Shown: piece after piece, positions 23,947 to 32,494 of the stretch
How positions within the stretch are numbered: the first letter of the stretch is position 1
How the letters are laid out: each line of letters begins with the position of its first letter
Source: Paenibacillus sp. Soil766
GTDB lineage: Bacteria > Bacillota > Bacilli > Paenibacillales > NBRC-103111
Reading direction: 5' to 3'
Length of the DNA stretch: 64,000 nucleotides
NCBI RefSeq assembly: GCF_001428105.1
Contig: NZ_LMSJ01000059.1
Span: forward strand, 10,011-74,010
Notes under the pieces: generated by a model
Database searches by the model: none
Told to the model about the DNA's origin: nothing
What the model saw: only the letters and a program-made list of their open reading frames with translations
Made by a program: the position numbers and the translations under genes

Positions 23947-25002
23947 TTAGCTCTGCATAGCGGCTTGCCGTTTATATAGATCTTCCACGACTAAGCACGC
24001 CATTGCTTCAACAACGGGTACGATTCGCGGGCAGATACATGGATCATGTCGACCAATTGTTCGAATTTCTTGTTCCTCACCCTTCACATTTAACGTCTTC
24101 TGGGCAACTGAAATGGAAGAAGTCGGCTTAACACTAATTCGGAATATAATTTCTTGTCCCGTACTAATTCCGCCTAGAATTCCACCAGAATGGTTGCTTA
24201 GAAATCCATCACCGTTCATTTCATCATTATGCTCACTACCCAGCATTGAGGCAGCTGCGAACCCCGCACCAAATTCGATCCCCTTAACAGCTCCGATAGA
24301 GAGCATCGCCTTTGCCAATTCAGCATCCAATTTATCAAATACAGGCTCTCCAAGTCCTGGCATAACCCCGCGTATACGACATTCAACGATACCACCACAA
24401 CTATCGCCAATCGCTGCTAACTGCTCAATTTTCTCAATCATTTGAGCTCCGGCAATGGGATCACAAGCTCGTACCGCATTGCATTCTATCACATCCTCAT
24501 CGAAGGTCTGACATCGAATTCCACCTATTTCGAGGGTGTAGGCCACTACTTGTACGCCTCTATGTTCAAGCAGCTTGCGAGCAACTGCACCACCTGCTAC
24601 CCTGCCCGCTGTTTCTCTTCCGGAAGCTCGCCCACTCCCGCGATGATCACGGATTCCGTATTTCTGCAGATACGTGAAGTCCGCATGGCCTGGTCGAAAA
24701 GAGTTCTGAATATCCGTGTAAGCTTCCGGCTTCATATCTTGATTATAGAGATTGACAAACAGCGGCGTACCCGTCGTTCTCCCTTCGAAAACACCTGATA
24801 AGATATGAATAATATCATATTCTTTGCGTGGAGAAGTCACCGAGGATTGACCGGGTTTTCTTCGATCCATCTGTTTCTGAATATAGGCTTCATCAATCTC
24901 GATGCCTGGCGTTACTCCATCCACAATGACACCTACCGCGGCTCCATGTGATTCTCCGAATGTAGTAATTTTGAAAATCTCACCGAATGTATTTCCTGCC
25001 AT
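23947..25002 (-). CDS. aroC: Chorismate synthase
   Basis: A 351-residue enzyme converting 5-enolpyruvylshikimate-3-phosphate to chorismate with reduced FMN, the last step of the shikimate pathway. Signatures are FGESHG at about residue 15, RPGHAD, the FMN-contacting RDHRGSGRASGRETAGRVAGG stretch (in shorter parts) and the late RxxPCICPRIVPVVEAM. Full length. It follows aroA by 19 bases in one operon, so two consecutive steps of the pathway are co-expressed. It is convergent with the SLH gene. Confidence 0.95.
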   Translation of the reverse strand: MAGNTFGEIFKITTFGESHGAAVGVIVDGVTPGIEIDEAYIQKQMDRRKPGQSSVTSPRKEYDIIHILSGVFEGRTTGTPLFVNLYNQDMKPEAYTDIQNSFRPGHADFTYLQKYGIRDHRGSGRASGRETAGRVAGGAVARKLLEHRGVQVVAYTLEIGGIRCQTFDEDVIECNAVRACDPIAGAQMIEKIEQLAAIGDSCGGIVECRIRGVMPGLGEPVFDKLDAELAKAMLSIGAVKGIEFGAGFAAASMLGSEHNDEMNGDGFLSNHSGGILGGISTGQEIIFRISVKPTSSISVAQKTLNVKGEEQEIRTIGRHDPCICPRIVPVVEAMACLVVEDLYKRQAAMQS

Positions 25003-25021
25003 ATAATTGTAAGCCTCCTAG

Positions 25022-26368
25022 TTAATAAGTAATTTCTACACCTAACGCAGCCAATTGTTCAAAATAACCTGGACATGTCTTGGATACACACCCAGGATCT
25101 GAAATTCGGATATTTTCGACCCTTAGGCCGATCAAAGACAAAGCCATAGCCATGCGATGATCATCGTACGAATCTACTACAGCAGGCAATGGTTGCCCAG
25201 GATAAATCGTTAAACCATCCTCATGTTCCTCTACCCGAATGCCAAGCTTTCCGAGTTCACGACACATAGCAGCAATACGATCACATTCATGATGTCGGAT
25301 ATGAGCCGCATCAGTAAGACTTATAGGTCCATCTGTAAAAGGAGCCAAAGCAGCGATTGTTAAGGTTTGATCAGACCATTTCTTCATACTTTGCGTGAAG
25401 CCACCCTTGAGCTGCTTTGTGCCATGAACTTCAACAAAGTTCTCTCCGCGTCGTACCGTACACCCCATTCGTTCCAATACATCTAACATCTCTATGTCGG
25501 GCTGACTCGTCCTCCGTGCGTCAATGCCTTCGATCCGCACACAGCCTGATGTTAATGCAGCTAAAGCCCAGAAATAACAACAGGTTGAGACATCTGGTTC
25601 AAGTTGCAAATTCTGTGCTTGATAGATCCCTGAAGGAACACTTAGCGATTGTTCATCTTCAGAAACCTGCGGTGTGATACCAAAAGTAGTCATCATATCC
25701 ATGGTCATTTGTACATAATCCCTTTGCACAATTTCCCCCTCGATCTGGATGGTTAATGGCGCTTGTGAATAGGGAGCGGCTAATAAAACCCCACTAATAA
25801 ATTGGCTGGAAGTTGATCCAGGCAGTTTCACACTTCCACCTTTCAGTCCAGCAGCATCCAGTTCGAAAGGCAATCGATGTGCCGCCTCGAAATATTCAAA
25901 CAAAGCTCCTTGCGTTGAAAGCGCCAAAAGTAATGGTTCAAGTGGCCGCTCACTTAATCGTTTGCTCCCCTTGAGCGTCCATTTCCCTCGTCCGACAGCC
26001 AAAGCTGCTGGCAAGAATCGTGCAACCGTACCTGCTGCCCCCATGTATAGCTCTACAGATGAATTTGGCCAATTTCCACCGCAGCCATCCACATAAGCAG
26101 TTTCTCCCTCAATGTCGACTGAAACGCCTAATTTCGTTAATGCTTCCATACACCAGAACGAATCATCGCTTTTCAAAATGCCACTCAGCTTTGATCTACC
26201 CTTGGCTAGTGCCGCAATTAGTAACGCTCGGTTTGTCTGACTTTTACTCCCAGGCACTCGGAGGGTCCCTGCTACGCTCGATTTTGGCGGACTAATTCGC
26301 ACTTCGGAAATACCCTTATTCGTCGACCACGGAGAACGCGCTTCCCAATCAGGATGATGCATGACCAT
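25022..26368 (-). CDS. aroA: 3-phosphoshikimate 1-carboxyvinyltransferase (EPSP synthase)
   Basis: A 448-residue enzyme joining phosphoenolpyruvate to shikimate-3-phosphate. The substrate loop VPGSKSQTNRALL and the later SYDDHRMAMAL and SDPGCVSKTCPGYF motifs are present. The phosphoenolpyruvate/glyphosate loop reads MGAAGTVARF instead of the usual GNAGT-type sequence, so an Ala replaces the conserved Asn while the Gly stays. GAGGTGG fits the ATG at 26368; the frame itself opens three codons earlier at a GTG that is part of the ribosome site. It is the first gene of an aroA-aroC operon, divergent from a LysR gene. Confidence 0.93.
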   Translation of the reverse strand: MVMHHPDWEARSPWSTNKGISEVRISPPKSSVAGTLRVPGSKSQTNRALLIAALAKGRSKLSGILKSDDSFWCMEALTKLGVSVDIEGETAYVDGCGGNWPNSSVELYMGAAGTVARFLPAALAVGRGKWTLKGSKRLSERPLEPLLLALSTQGALFEYFEAAHRLPFELDAAGLKGGSVKLPGSTSSQFISGVLLAAPYSQAPLTIQIEGEIVQRDYVQMTMDMMTTFGITPQVSEDEQSLSVPSGIYQAQNLQLEPDVSTCCYFWALAALTSGCVRIEGIDARRTSQPDIEMLDVLERMGCTVRRGENFVEVHGTKQLKGGFTQSMKKWSDQTLTIAALAPFTDGPISLTDAAHIRHHECDRIAAMCRELGKLGIRVEEHEDGLTIYPGQPLPAVVDSYDDHRMAMALSLIGLRVENIRISDPGCVSKTCPGYFEQLAALGVEITY

Positions 26369-26405
26369 TTTCGCCACCTCTTTTGTGTTTTTGCTATATG
26401 CCTAT

Positions 26406-26449
26406 TATAATGAGTTATATGATATAAATGAAATTGTAATATACATAAC
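26406..26449. promoter_or_regulatory. aroA / LysR divergent regulatory region
   Basis: A TATAAT (26406-26411) directed to the LysR gene is followed by an imperfect inverted repeat, GTTATATGATAT (26414-26425) against ATATACATAAC (26439-26449). Such dyads between divergent genes are the usual LysR binding sites. Confidence 0.45.
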
Positions 26450-26475
26450 TAGCCATAGAGGTGTTCTATATCAAA

Positions 26476-27354
26476 ATGATCAATTTAGAATGGTATCGTA
26501 TTTTTTTGCATACTGCCAAATGCCGAAATTTAACAAAAGCTGCCCAAGAACTTCATATCACACAACCGTCCGTGAGCTATGCCATTAAGCAAATGGAAGA
26601 AGCAATTGGGGTTAAATTATTTCATCGCCTTTCGAAAGGTGTTGAGCTCACAGAAGAAGGACGCACGCTCTTTGACTATGTCGAACAATCCTTTGCTATG
26701 CTGGATTCGGGACAGAAGCATCTTCATAATCTGAAGCAATTACATCAAGGTGAGATTCGGATTGGGGCTAGTGATTCTTTGATTAAGCACCTTCTGTTAC
26801 CTCAATTGAATGCGTATCATTTGCAATACCCAGGAATACGGATTCGGTTATCACATGGGAAATCAGGCGAGATTACGAAGCGATTAAAAGAAGGTGATAT
26901 TGACTGTGCCATCGTTCATCTGCCGATCGAAGATTCTGAGTTGACGATTCACACGTTAGCGTTGTTGGAGGATTGTTTCGTGGTTGGGGAGGATTTCCGA
27001 GAATGGACGAACCGTTCCATCTCTACGAAGGAGCTCGCGAAGCTGCCTCTTATCTTCTTATCGCCGGGGAGTAGTACTAGAGTGTCTATAGAAAAATGGT
27101 TTGCTGCACAAGGATTCGTGGTCAATCCAGATATTGAATTAGGAAATATTGATCTCTTAGCGGAGTTCGCGAGGTTAGGCTATGGGGTTGCCTTCATAAG
27201 TCGGTCATTTGTACAGGATGAGCTTCGATCAGGGACTCTTTTTGAACTCAGACAAGAGGAACCACTTCCACCGCGGAGTATCGGATTAGCTGTTCGCCGG
27301 GACATGAAATTATCTGTAGCCGCTGAAGGCTTTGTCCAGATTCTCCAAGCATAA
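26476..27354 (+). CDS. LysR-family transcriptional regulator
   Basis: A 292-residue LysR protein. The helix-turn-helix LTKAAQELHITQPSVSYAIKQME is followed by the effector-binding domain (EIRIGASDSLIKHLLLP, IDCAIVHLPIED, LGYGVAFISRSFV). It is divergent from aroA with a dyad between, so a regulator of the aroA-aroC operon is the simplest reading. The ATG at 26476 lies about 14 bases after AGAGGTG, a little far; an in-frame GTG at 26461 overlaps that site and is less likely. Confidence 0.85.
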   Translation: MINLEWYRIFLHTAKCRNLTKAAQELHITQPSVSYAIKQMEEAIGVKLFHRLSKGVELTEEGRTLFDYVEQSFAMLDSGQKHLHNLKQLHQGEIRIGASDSLIKHLLLPQLNAYHLQYPGIRIRLSHGKSGEITKRLKEGDIDCAIVHLPIEDSELTIHTLALLEDCFVVGEDFREWTNRSISTKELAKLPLIFLSPGSSTRVSIEKWFAAQGFVVNPDIELGNIDLLAEFARLGYGVAFISRSFVQDELRSGTLFELRQEEPLPPRSIGLAVRRDMKLSVAAEGFVQILQA

Positions 27355-27432
27355 GCTGACATAATTGAACGATATTCCTTTTTCCAACGTCATAATTAAG
27401 GAATAGAATTTAATGATTTAAGGAGTATACAA

Positions 27433-27912
27433 ATGAAAAAATTTCTCACATCACGATTAAACTGGGCTAGAATTAGCGATCAACTGGAGTCTTATTGGGA
27501 AGCAAACGTGCTGAAATGGAAGAAACGGTTAAACCCTTTGACGAATAGAATTGGATTTGGCATCTACTTTTATAAAAATATGACCTTGAACCTCAATCGT
27601 TTGAACAAAGAAATTTTACAAATTGCTGAGGATCATATCAACCTTTCACTGCTCAAGAAACACGAATTCCCTAGTTTTATCTCCGTTGTAGATGGCATTA
27701 GTGCGTCCACGATGGTTATGAAACTACCCAATCATATCACGAAGCAAATTACATCTATGGTACGAGCCCTCCCTGGTTTCAAGTCCCTACAAGCCATTGC
27801 TTGTGAGTATGGGTACAAATGCGAACTACACTACAATCAAGGGAAAGCATTTTTCGGTTCGTTGCAGATTCACTTTATCAAAATCAACACGTTTCCAATA
27901 ATGCCAGCTTGA
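27433..27912 (+). CDS. Conserved hypothetical protein
   Basis: A 159-residue soluble basic protein with no signal peptide and no motif I recognise. It has a Trp/Lys-rich helical start (LNWARISDQLESYWEANVLKW) and a Cys/Tyr-containing C-terminal part (ACEYGYKCELHYNQG). AAGGAG lies seven bases before the ATG and a good terminator follows, so it is very likely expressed as a single gene. Function unknown. Confidence 0.55.
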   Translation: MKKFLTSRLNWARISDQLESYWEANVLKWKKRLNPLTNRIGFGIYFYKNMTLNLNRLNKEILQIAEDHINLSLLKKHEFPSFISVVDGISASTMVMKLPNHITKQITSMVRALPGFKSLQAIACEYGYKCELHYNQGKAFFGSLQIHFIKINTFPIMPA

Positions 27913-27942
27913 ATCCTACATACCTATACAGCGTCAAAATAA

Positions 27943-27969
27943 AAAATCTCCAGCATTGGAGATTTTTTT
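27943..27969. terminator. Bidirectional terminator
   Basis: AAAATCTCCA and TGGAGATTTT form a stem with A and T runs on either side. It separates two convergent genes. Confidence 0.8.
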
Positions 27970-27979
27970 GTCTTTACTT

Positions 27980-28198
27980 CTATTCAATTGAGTATCGAAT
28001 AAAGGCTAGCAACGCTAATAAGCCTGCTGCAATCGAGATAACGTATAAAGAAGTAAGTCTTACCCACTTAATGCCTGTTTTCTGAAAATAAGACTGATCC
28101 CCTTCACGATTTTTACGTGAGAAACCGATCATAAATGTCGACAATAAGCCAAACAATAAAATAACGGAAAATATTACAAAGTAAATGGATGTATTCAT
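27980..28198 (-). CDS. Small two-span membrane protein
   Basis: A 72-residue protein with two hydrophobic helices (YFVIFSVILLFGLLSTFMIGF and TSLYVISIAAGLLALLAFI) joined by a charged loop (RKNREGDQSYF). AAGGGTGG lies upstream; I take the ATG at 28198, although a GTG at 28213 is in frame. The 300 bases upstream to 28503 hold no other gene that I can see. Function unknown. Confidence 0.5.
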   Translation of the reverse strand: MNTSIYFVIFSVILLFGLLSTFMIGFSRKNREGDQSYFQKTGIKWVRLTSLYVISIAAGLLALLAFIRYSIE

Positions 28199-28503
28199 AA
28201 GAAAAGCGACCACCCTTCTTTTGTCTAATCAAAATGGTATCTACTAAATTATATAGGAGCTTGTATGATAAATCATATACATCCTCTGTCATGTTCATAC
28301 AAATTTCAAAAAGTAGCTCTTATGCTGACGCGAAAATGTCACTTTTGATTTCATAGTTCACTTAACTTATATTATGTAAACAAATCACGTTTCATATTGA
28401 TCCCTTACAGGAAACATTTGTTATAACTGTATTTTCAATTGCAGGAGACTCTTTTCAACCGTTATGCTTCTAGTAAGACTTAATCTATTGGAGGCCATAA
28501 CCA

Positions 28504-29061
28504 ATGTTAAAAATCGGAATTATTCTCGGTAGCACTCGCCCAGGTCGCAGAGGCGAAGTCGTCGCCAAATGGATACACGAAGTAGCATCTAAACGTACGG
28601 ATGCATTATTTGAGATCGTCGACCTGGCAGATTTTAATTTACCACTTTATGATGAACCTCATCCGCCTATGATGATGAAATACACCAAGGATCATACGAT
28701 TGCATGGTCGAACGCGATCCAGGCGTATGATGGTTATATCTTCGTGACACCGGAGTATAATCATGCCGTACCTGCGGCGCTGAAGAATGCGCTCGATTTC
28801 CTGTTCAATGAATGGAAAGATAAAGCCGCTGGAATCGTCAGCTATGGTGGAGGCACTGGCGGAGCTCGTGCGGCTGAGAACTTAAGGCTCATCTTAAGTG
28901 AATTGCATGTAGCTAGTGTACGTGCCCAAGTTACTTTGTCCCTCTTTAGTGATTTTGAGAACTTCACAGATCTCAAGCCGCATCCGCGACAGGAGTCCGC
29001 AGCGAACACCTTGTTTGATCAAGTCATCGCTTGGAGCGGGGCTTTGAAGACATTGCGTTAA
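28504..29061 (+). CDS. NADPH-dependent FMN reductase (flavodoxin-like)
   Basis: A 185-residue flavodoxin-fold oxidoreductase. The FMN phosphate loop GSTRPGRRGE is at residues 9-18, the TPEYNHAVPAALKNALD motif at about residues 78-94, and YGGGTGGARA contacts the flavin. The family reduces FMN, azo compounds or quinones with NADPH, in the cytoplasm. GGAGG lies nine bases before the ATG. A single gene with a strong terminator. Confidence 0.88.
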   Translation: MLKIGIILGSTRPGRRGEVVAKWIHEVASKRTDALFEIVDLADFNLPLYDEPHPPMMMKYTKDHTIAWSNAIQAYDGYIFVTPEYNHAVPAALKNALDFLFNEWKDKAAGIVSYGGGTGGARAAENLRLILSELHVASVRAQVTLSLFSDFENFTDLKPHPRQESAANTLFDQVIAWSGALKTLR

Positions 29062-29090
29062 TTCTTATGTAACCAAATGTATGAAGAAAA

Positions 29091-29127
29091 AAAGCTGATT
29101 TAGGGTTCTCCTAATTCAGCTTTTTTT
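29091..29127 (+). terminator. Terminator of the FMN reductase gene
   Basis: AAGCTGATTTAG pairs with CTAATTCAGCTT, followed by TTTTTT. Confidence 0.85.
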
Positions 29128-29249
29128 GGCTATTTTATCAAAACATGGCTCTTCCTCTCTTTATTAGTATCTATGAGAAACTTATAAATTCCTTCCATCT
29201 ACATATTTGTTTACATAACTAATGTTATGTAGTCAATTGACAATATAAC

Positions 29250-29283
29250 AAAAAAGCTGAATCAGGTTTCCCCAATCCAGCAT
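29250..29283 (-). terminator. Terminator of the GH42 gene
   Basis: On the minus strand GCTGGATTGGGG pairs imperfectly with CCTGATTCAGC and is followed by TTTTTTG. Confidence 0.7.
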
Positions 29284-29309
29284 GTTAATCCTGTCTGATC
29301 TACTTCCAT

Positions 29310-31376
29310 CTATATCGATCTTCTCAATACGTTTACGCCATACGGCTCAAGTCGCACGCTTGCACTTCCCAACGTTTCTTGTAGCAGCATGTCCCAATAG
29401 GAGTCACGATCTAGCTCAATCGTCTGGGCCTGCTGACCGAAATTCATTAAGAAAACATACTCATGCTCGCCATCCGTCCGAACTTGTGCAGTTACCTCAT
29501 CAGGGACCTCCGTTTGTAACACAGCCTTGACCCCTGCACGCTCAACAACTTTTTTATAGAATGGTTTTAAAAGCTCAGTATCTGTACGCGTCGCGATATA
29601 ATAGGCTTTACCCTGGCCAAATGCGTTCACGGTCAATGCTGGTCGACCTGCATAGAAATCATCCCCGTAGACGGCGAGTGTCTCTGCTCCCTCGGTATGA
29701 ATAAGCTCACAGAGTTCACGAGACTCGTATTCTCCGGTTAGTTCGAGTGCATTCCCTTCTGTAAAGATCAAACGGTTTTTCTCATGATCATACAGGGCAT
29801 CGATTTCCTCAGACCAAATTCCTAGCGTTTTACGAAGCGGTCCTGGGAAACCACCTTGGAAACAGAGGTCATTTTCGTCAACAATTCCTGACCAATACGT
29901 GGTTACGAACGTTCCGCCAGCCGCAACAAATTGCTCGATGCGCTCCCCGACACCAGGTCGAACCAAATAAAGCATCGGCGCCACGATTAGCTTGTATTTA
30001 CTGAAATCAACATCCATATCGATGACATCGACGGGAACACCGCTTTCCCAGAAAGCGCGATAGTGACTGAGAATAGTTTGTTCATAGTTGATTCCCATAT
30101 TACGAGGACCTTGCGAATTCTTCACAGCCCAGCGATTTTCCCAGTCGAAAATCAAAGCTGTTTCCGCCGGCACCGAAGTCCCAATCACTTCAGAGAGATT
30201 CTCTAATGCGCCGCCTAGCTCTGCTACATCACGAAATACACGCGTATGTTCATGTCCAACGTGATCAATTACCGCTCCGTGCAGCTTCTCGCTAGCACCG
30301 CGACTCTTCCGCCATTGGAAGTATTGAACAGAATCAGAGCCATGCGCGACAGCCTGCAGGGAAGATAACATATGCATACCAGGCTTCTTCAGCTTAGATA
30401 CGGCCTGCCAATTCGTTAAACTCGGCGTGCTTTCCATCAATAGAAACGGCTGTCCACCTTTCAACGAGCGGAACAAATCATGATTGAGCGCGAACCAAGC
30501 AGCCAGATTACGTTGATCTTGTGCATCATGCCACGTTGGATACGCATCCCACGAAATAACATCAAGCACATCCGCGAATTTCCAATAGTTAAGCCCTTCG
30601 AACGCATCCATCAGATTCGTTGTAACCGGCAATTGCGCATTTGCAGCTTTCAACGGAGCAATTTCATGACGGCAGAAATCAACCGTTTGATCCGTCACAA
30701 ATCGTTTCCAGTCCAAGTTCATGCCATGAACTAAGTTCTCACCATGCGGAGCAGGAGATTCAATTTGAGACCAACTCGTATACGTATGACTCCAAAATGA
30801 CGTCCACCACGCCATATTTAATGCATCCAGCGTGCCATATTTGTTTTGCAACCAGCCGCGGAAAGCTTCCTGACAGTACGAGCAATGACATTCCCCGCCA
30901 TATTCATTAGATATATGCCAACCAACTACAGCCGGATGCTGCGCGTAGCGCTCTGCTAGCCGACTGTTCATCATTGCTACCTTCTCCCTATAAACAGGAG
31001 AGGTGAAGCAATGATTGTGACGCGCGCCGAATAAATTGCGCACACGATTCGCACCCACTCGCAGTACCTCCGGGTACTGCTCCGCCATCCAAGCGGGCCT
31101 TGCGCCACTCGGCGTCGCAAGCCAAGCATAGATCCCGTTCGCGGCGAAGGTGTCGAGCACGCGATCTAACCACTCAAAGGTATACGTACCTTCGACGGGT
31201 TCAAGTGCAGACCATGCGAAGATACCGATGGCCATCACATTACATTTGGCCAGCTTCATCATGCGGATGTCTTCTTCTAAGACTTGCGGATCGTGCTGCC
31301 ATTGATCAGGATTATAATCAGCGCCGTGCATGAAAACCGGCAATTTCGGGCTAATAGGTGGATATGTTGAAGACAA
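29310..31376 (-). CDS. GH42 beta-galactosidase
   Basis: A 688-residue family-42 glycoside hydrolase, related in role to Bacillus GanA/YesZ, that releases galactose from galacto-oligosaccharides inside the cell (no signal peptide). The TIM barrel carries the acid/base Glu in HISNEYG (about residue 158) and the nucleophile Glu in LLMEST. Cysteines in NHCF and ECHCSYC form the family zinc site. A beta-galactosidase trimerisation and a C-terminal domain follow. The start is TTG 31376: GAGGTGATC, a near-perfect ribosome site, overlaps the GTG at 31385. It has its own promoter with the shared 24-bp element, and is the last gene of the galactan block. Confidence 0.92.
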   Translation of the reverse strand: MSSTYPPISPKLPVFMHGADYNPDQWQHDPQVLEEDIRMMKLAKCNVMAIGIFAWSALEPVEGTYTFEWLDRVLDTFAANGIYAWLATPSGARPAWMAEQYPEVLRVGANRVRNLFGARHNHCFTSPVYREKVAMMNSRLAERYAQHPAVVGWHISNEYGGECHCSYCQEAFRGWLQNKYGTLDALNMAWWTSFWSHTYTSWSQIESPAPHGENLVHGMNLDWKRFVTDQTVDFCRHEIAPLKAANAQLPVTTNLMDAFEGLNYWKFADVLDVISWDAYPTWHDAQDQRNLAAWFALNHDLFRSLKGGQPFLLMESTPSLTNWQAVSKLKKPGMHMLSSLQAVAHGSDSVQYFQWRKSRGASEKLHGAVIDHVGHEHTRVFRDVAELGGALENLSEVIGTSVPAETALIFDWENRWAVKNSQGPRNMGINYEQTILSHYRAFWESGVPVDVIDMDVDFSKYKLIVAPMLYLVRPGVGERIEQFVAAGGTFVTTYWSGIVDENDLCFQGGFPGPLRKTLGIWSEEIDALYDHEKNRLIFTEGNALELTGEYESRELCELIHTEGAETLAVYGDDFYAGRPALTVNAFGQGKAYYIATRTDTELLKPFYKKVVERAGVKAVLQTEVPDEVTAQVRTDGEHEYVFLMNFGQQAQTIELDRDSYWDMLLQETLGSASVRLEPYGVNVLRRSI

Positions 31377-31419
31377 GCGGATCACCTCATGGAATCATTT
31401 TATGAACAAATATGACCCC

Positions 31420-31472
31420 ATTCTAACAGCTTCTCGTCCCATTTAATACCCTACAAATTATCGATTGTCTGT
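31420..31472 (-). promoter_or_regulatory. Galactan-regulon site and extended -10, GH42 promoter
   Basis: A 24-base element (31449-31472; plus-strand core AAATTATCGATTGTCTGT) lies 23 bases upstream of the extended -10 TGTTAGAAT (-10 hexamer complement at 31420-31425). The same element at the same distance precedes the GH53 and the ABC-transporter genes. There is no good -35, as expected for an activator-dependent promoter. Confidence 0.75.
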
Positions 31473-31478
31473 CATTTA

Positions 31479-32471
31479 TCAAGTTGCGGGTTGAATCATT
31501 TGTTCAGTGATGAACTGAGCATCGGCGAGATCGACTTTGCCATCGTTATTGAGATCTGCCTTTTGCGCCCTTTCCCAATCTGCGGATCCCGCACTTGCCT
31601 GCATATCGTAATAAGCCAATGCCAAGTCGCCGACATTCACGAGCCCGTCTGCGTTAAGATCAGCAGGCTTCATCCTGACAGTAATCGCAGCGAATACGGT
31701 TGAATCCGAACCCTGAATCGCGCCAGTTAGTTGATACACTCCAAGATGATCATAATTCGTTGCAGGATTGCTCTCCCATTGAACAGGTACTTGTAGATAT
31801 GATTGATCATCGTTATAGACTGCCCTTACCACAGATGGTAGCTCAGGCGCAGCATGCAACCATGAAGTGGCTTGCACTAGCTGAACGGTCATAGAAACAG
31901 GAGTCGTTTCAACATCACTCATACGCGTGAATGTAATATCGTCAACGGATCCCCAATTGTCAGCCTGTCCATCCACTTCAAAACCAATCGTGCAGCTACC
32001 ATTCGTTACAACGATGTTGATATGGGTAAGCTGCGGATTTTTCCAAACTGCATAGCCCGTATTGATAAAGTCAGCTTGGATGGGTTCATCTCCGTCAACT
32101 CTTGCGAAAATGCGGGAGGATACTTCCCCGCCGCCGCCCTGTGTATAAGCTGAAAGCCTATATCTCCCATTTTCCAAGCCTACAATACGTTGTGACACCT
32201 TAAAATGAAAGGCCGAAGCTGACCAGTAAGCAGCGGAATGTGTCCCGCCTGCCGTATGATTATCCTGAGTTTTGATACCAACAGCCGAAGCTTGTGCACC
32301 TTCAATTTGCCATGGAGATGAACCTATGCCTTCGAAATCTCCGTCCAAAGCAAGATTCACAGGGGGTGATGGATCTACTACTGCCTGAGCGGGATCGCCA
32401 AAAGGAAGACACCCGATCAATAACACAGCCGCTAGCACACCTGATTGAACGATCTGTTTCATTTGCATCAT
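31479..32471 (-). CDS. CBM-dockerin protein, exported
   Basis: A 330-residue exported non-catalytic protein. The start has a hydrophobic signal with a lipobox-like LIGC (Cys21) as well as a possible AQA cleavage, so it may be a lipoprotein. Residues about 38-185 are a CBM61-like galactan-binding module, matching the module of the neighbouring GH53 protein (NGRYRLSAYTQGGGGE, NWGSVDDI). A Big_4-like Ig domain follows. Residues 270-330 form a type-I dockerin: two calcium-loop repeats DLNADGLVNVGDL and DLNNDGKVDLADA. GGAGGAGGAGG precedes the ATG. It starts 23 bases after the GH53 gene, in one operon, and should bind a cohesin. Confidence 0.8.
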   Translation of the reverse strand: MMQMKQIVQSGVLAAVLLIGCLPFGDPAQAVVDPSPPVNLALDGDFEGIGSSPWQIEGAQASAVGIKTQDNHTAGGTHSAAYWSASAFHFKVSQRIVGLENGRYRLSAYTQGGGGEVSSRIFARVDGDEPIQADFINTGYAVWKNPQLTHINIVVTNGSCTIGFEVDGQADNWGSVDDITFTRMSDVETTPVSMTVQLVQATSWLHAAPELPSVVRAVYNDDQSYLQVPVQWESNPATNYDHLGVYQLTGAIQGSDSTVFAAITVRMKPADLNADGLVNVGDLALAYYDMQASAGSADWERAQKADLNNDGKVDLADAQFITEQMIQPAT

Positions 32472-32494
32472 TGAAAACCTCCTCCTCCTTTAAA

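Noticed and set aside
28373-29217. Inverted 13-base words (TATGTAAACAAAT / ATTTGTTTACATA) around the FMN reductase gene
   Set aside because: Short, AT-rich and plausible by chance in a window of this size; no recombinase or insertion-sequence features nearby.
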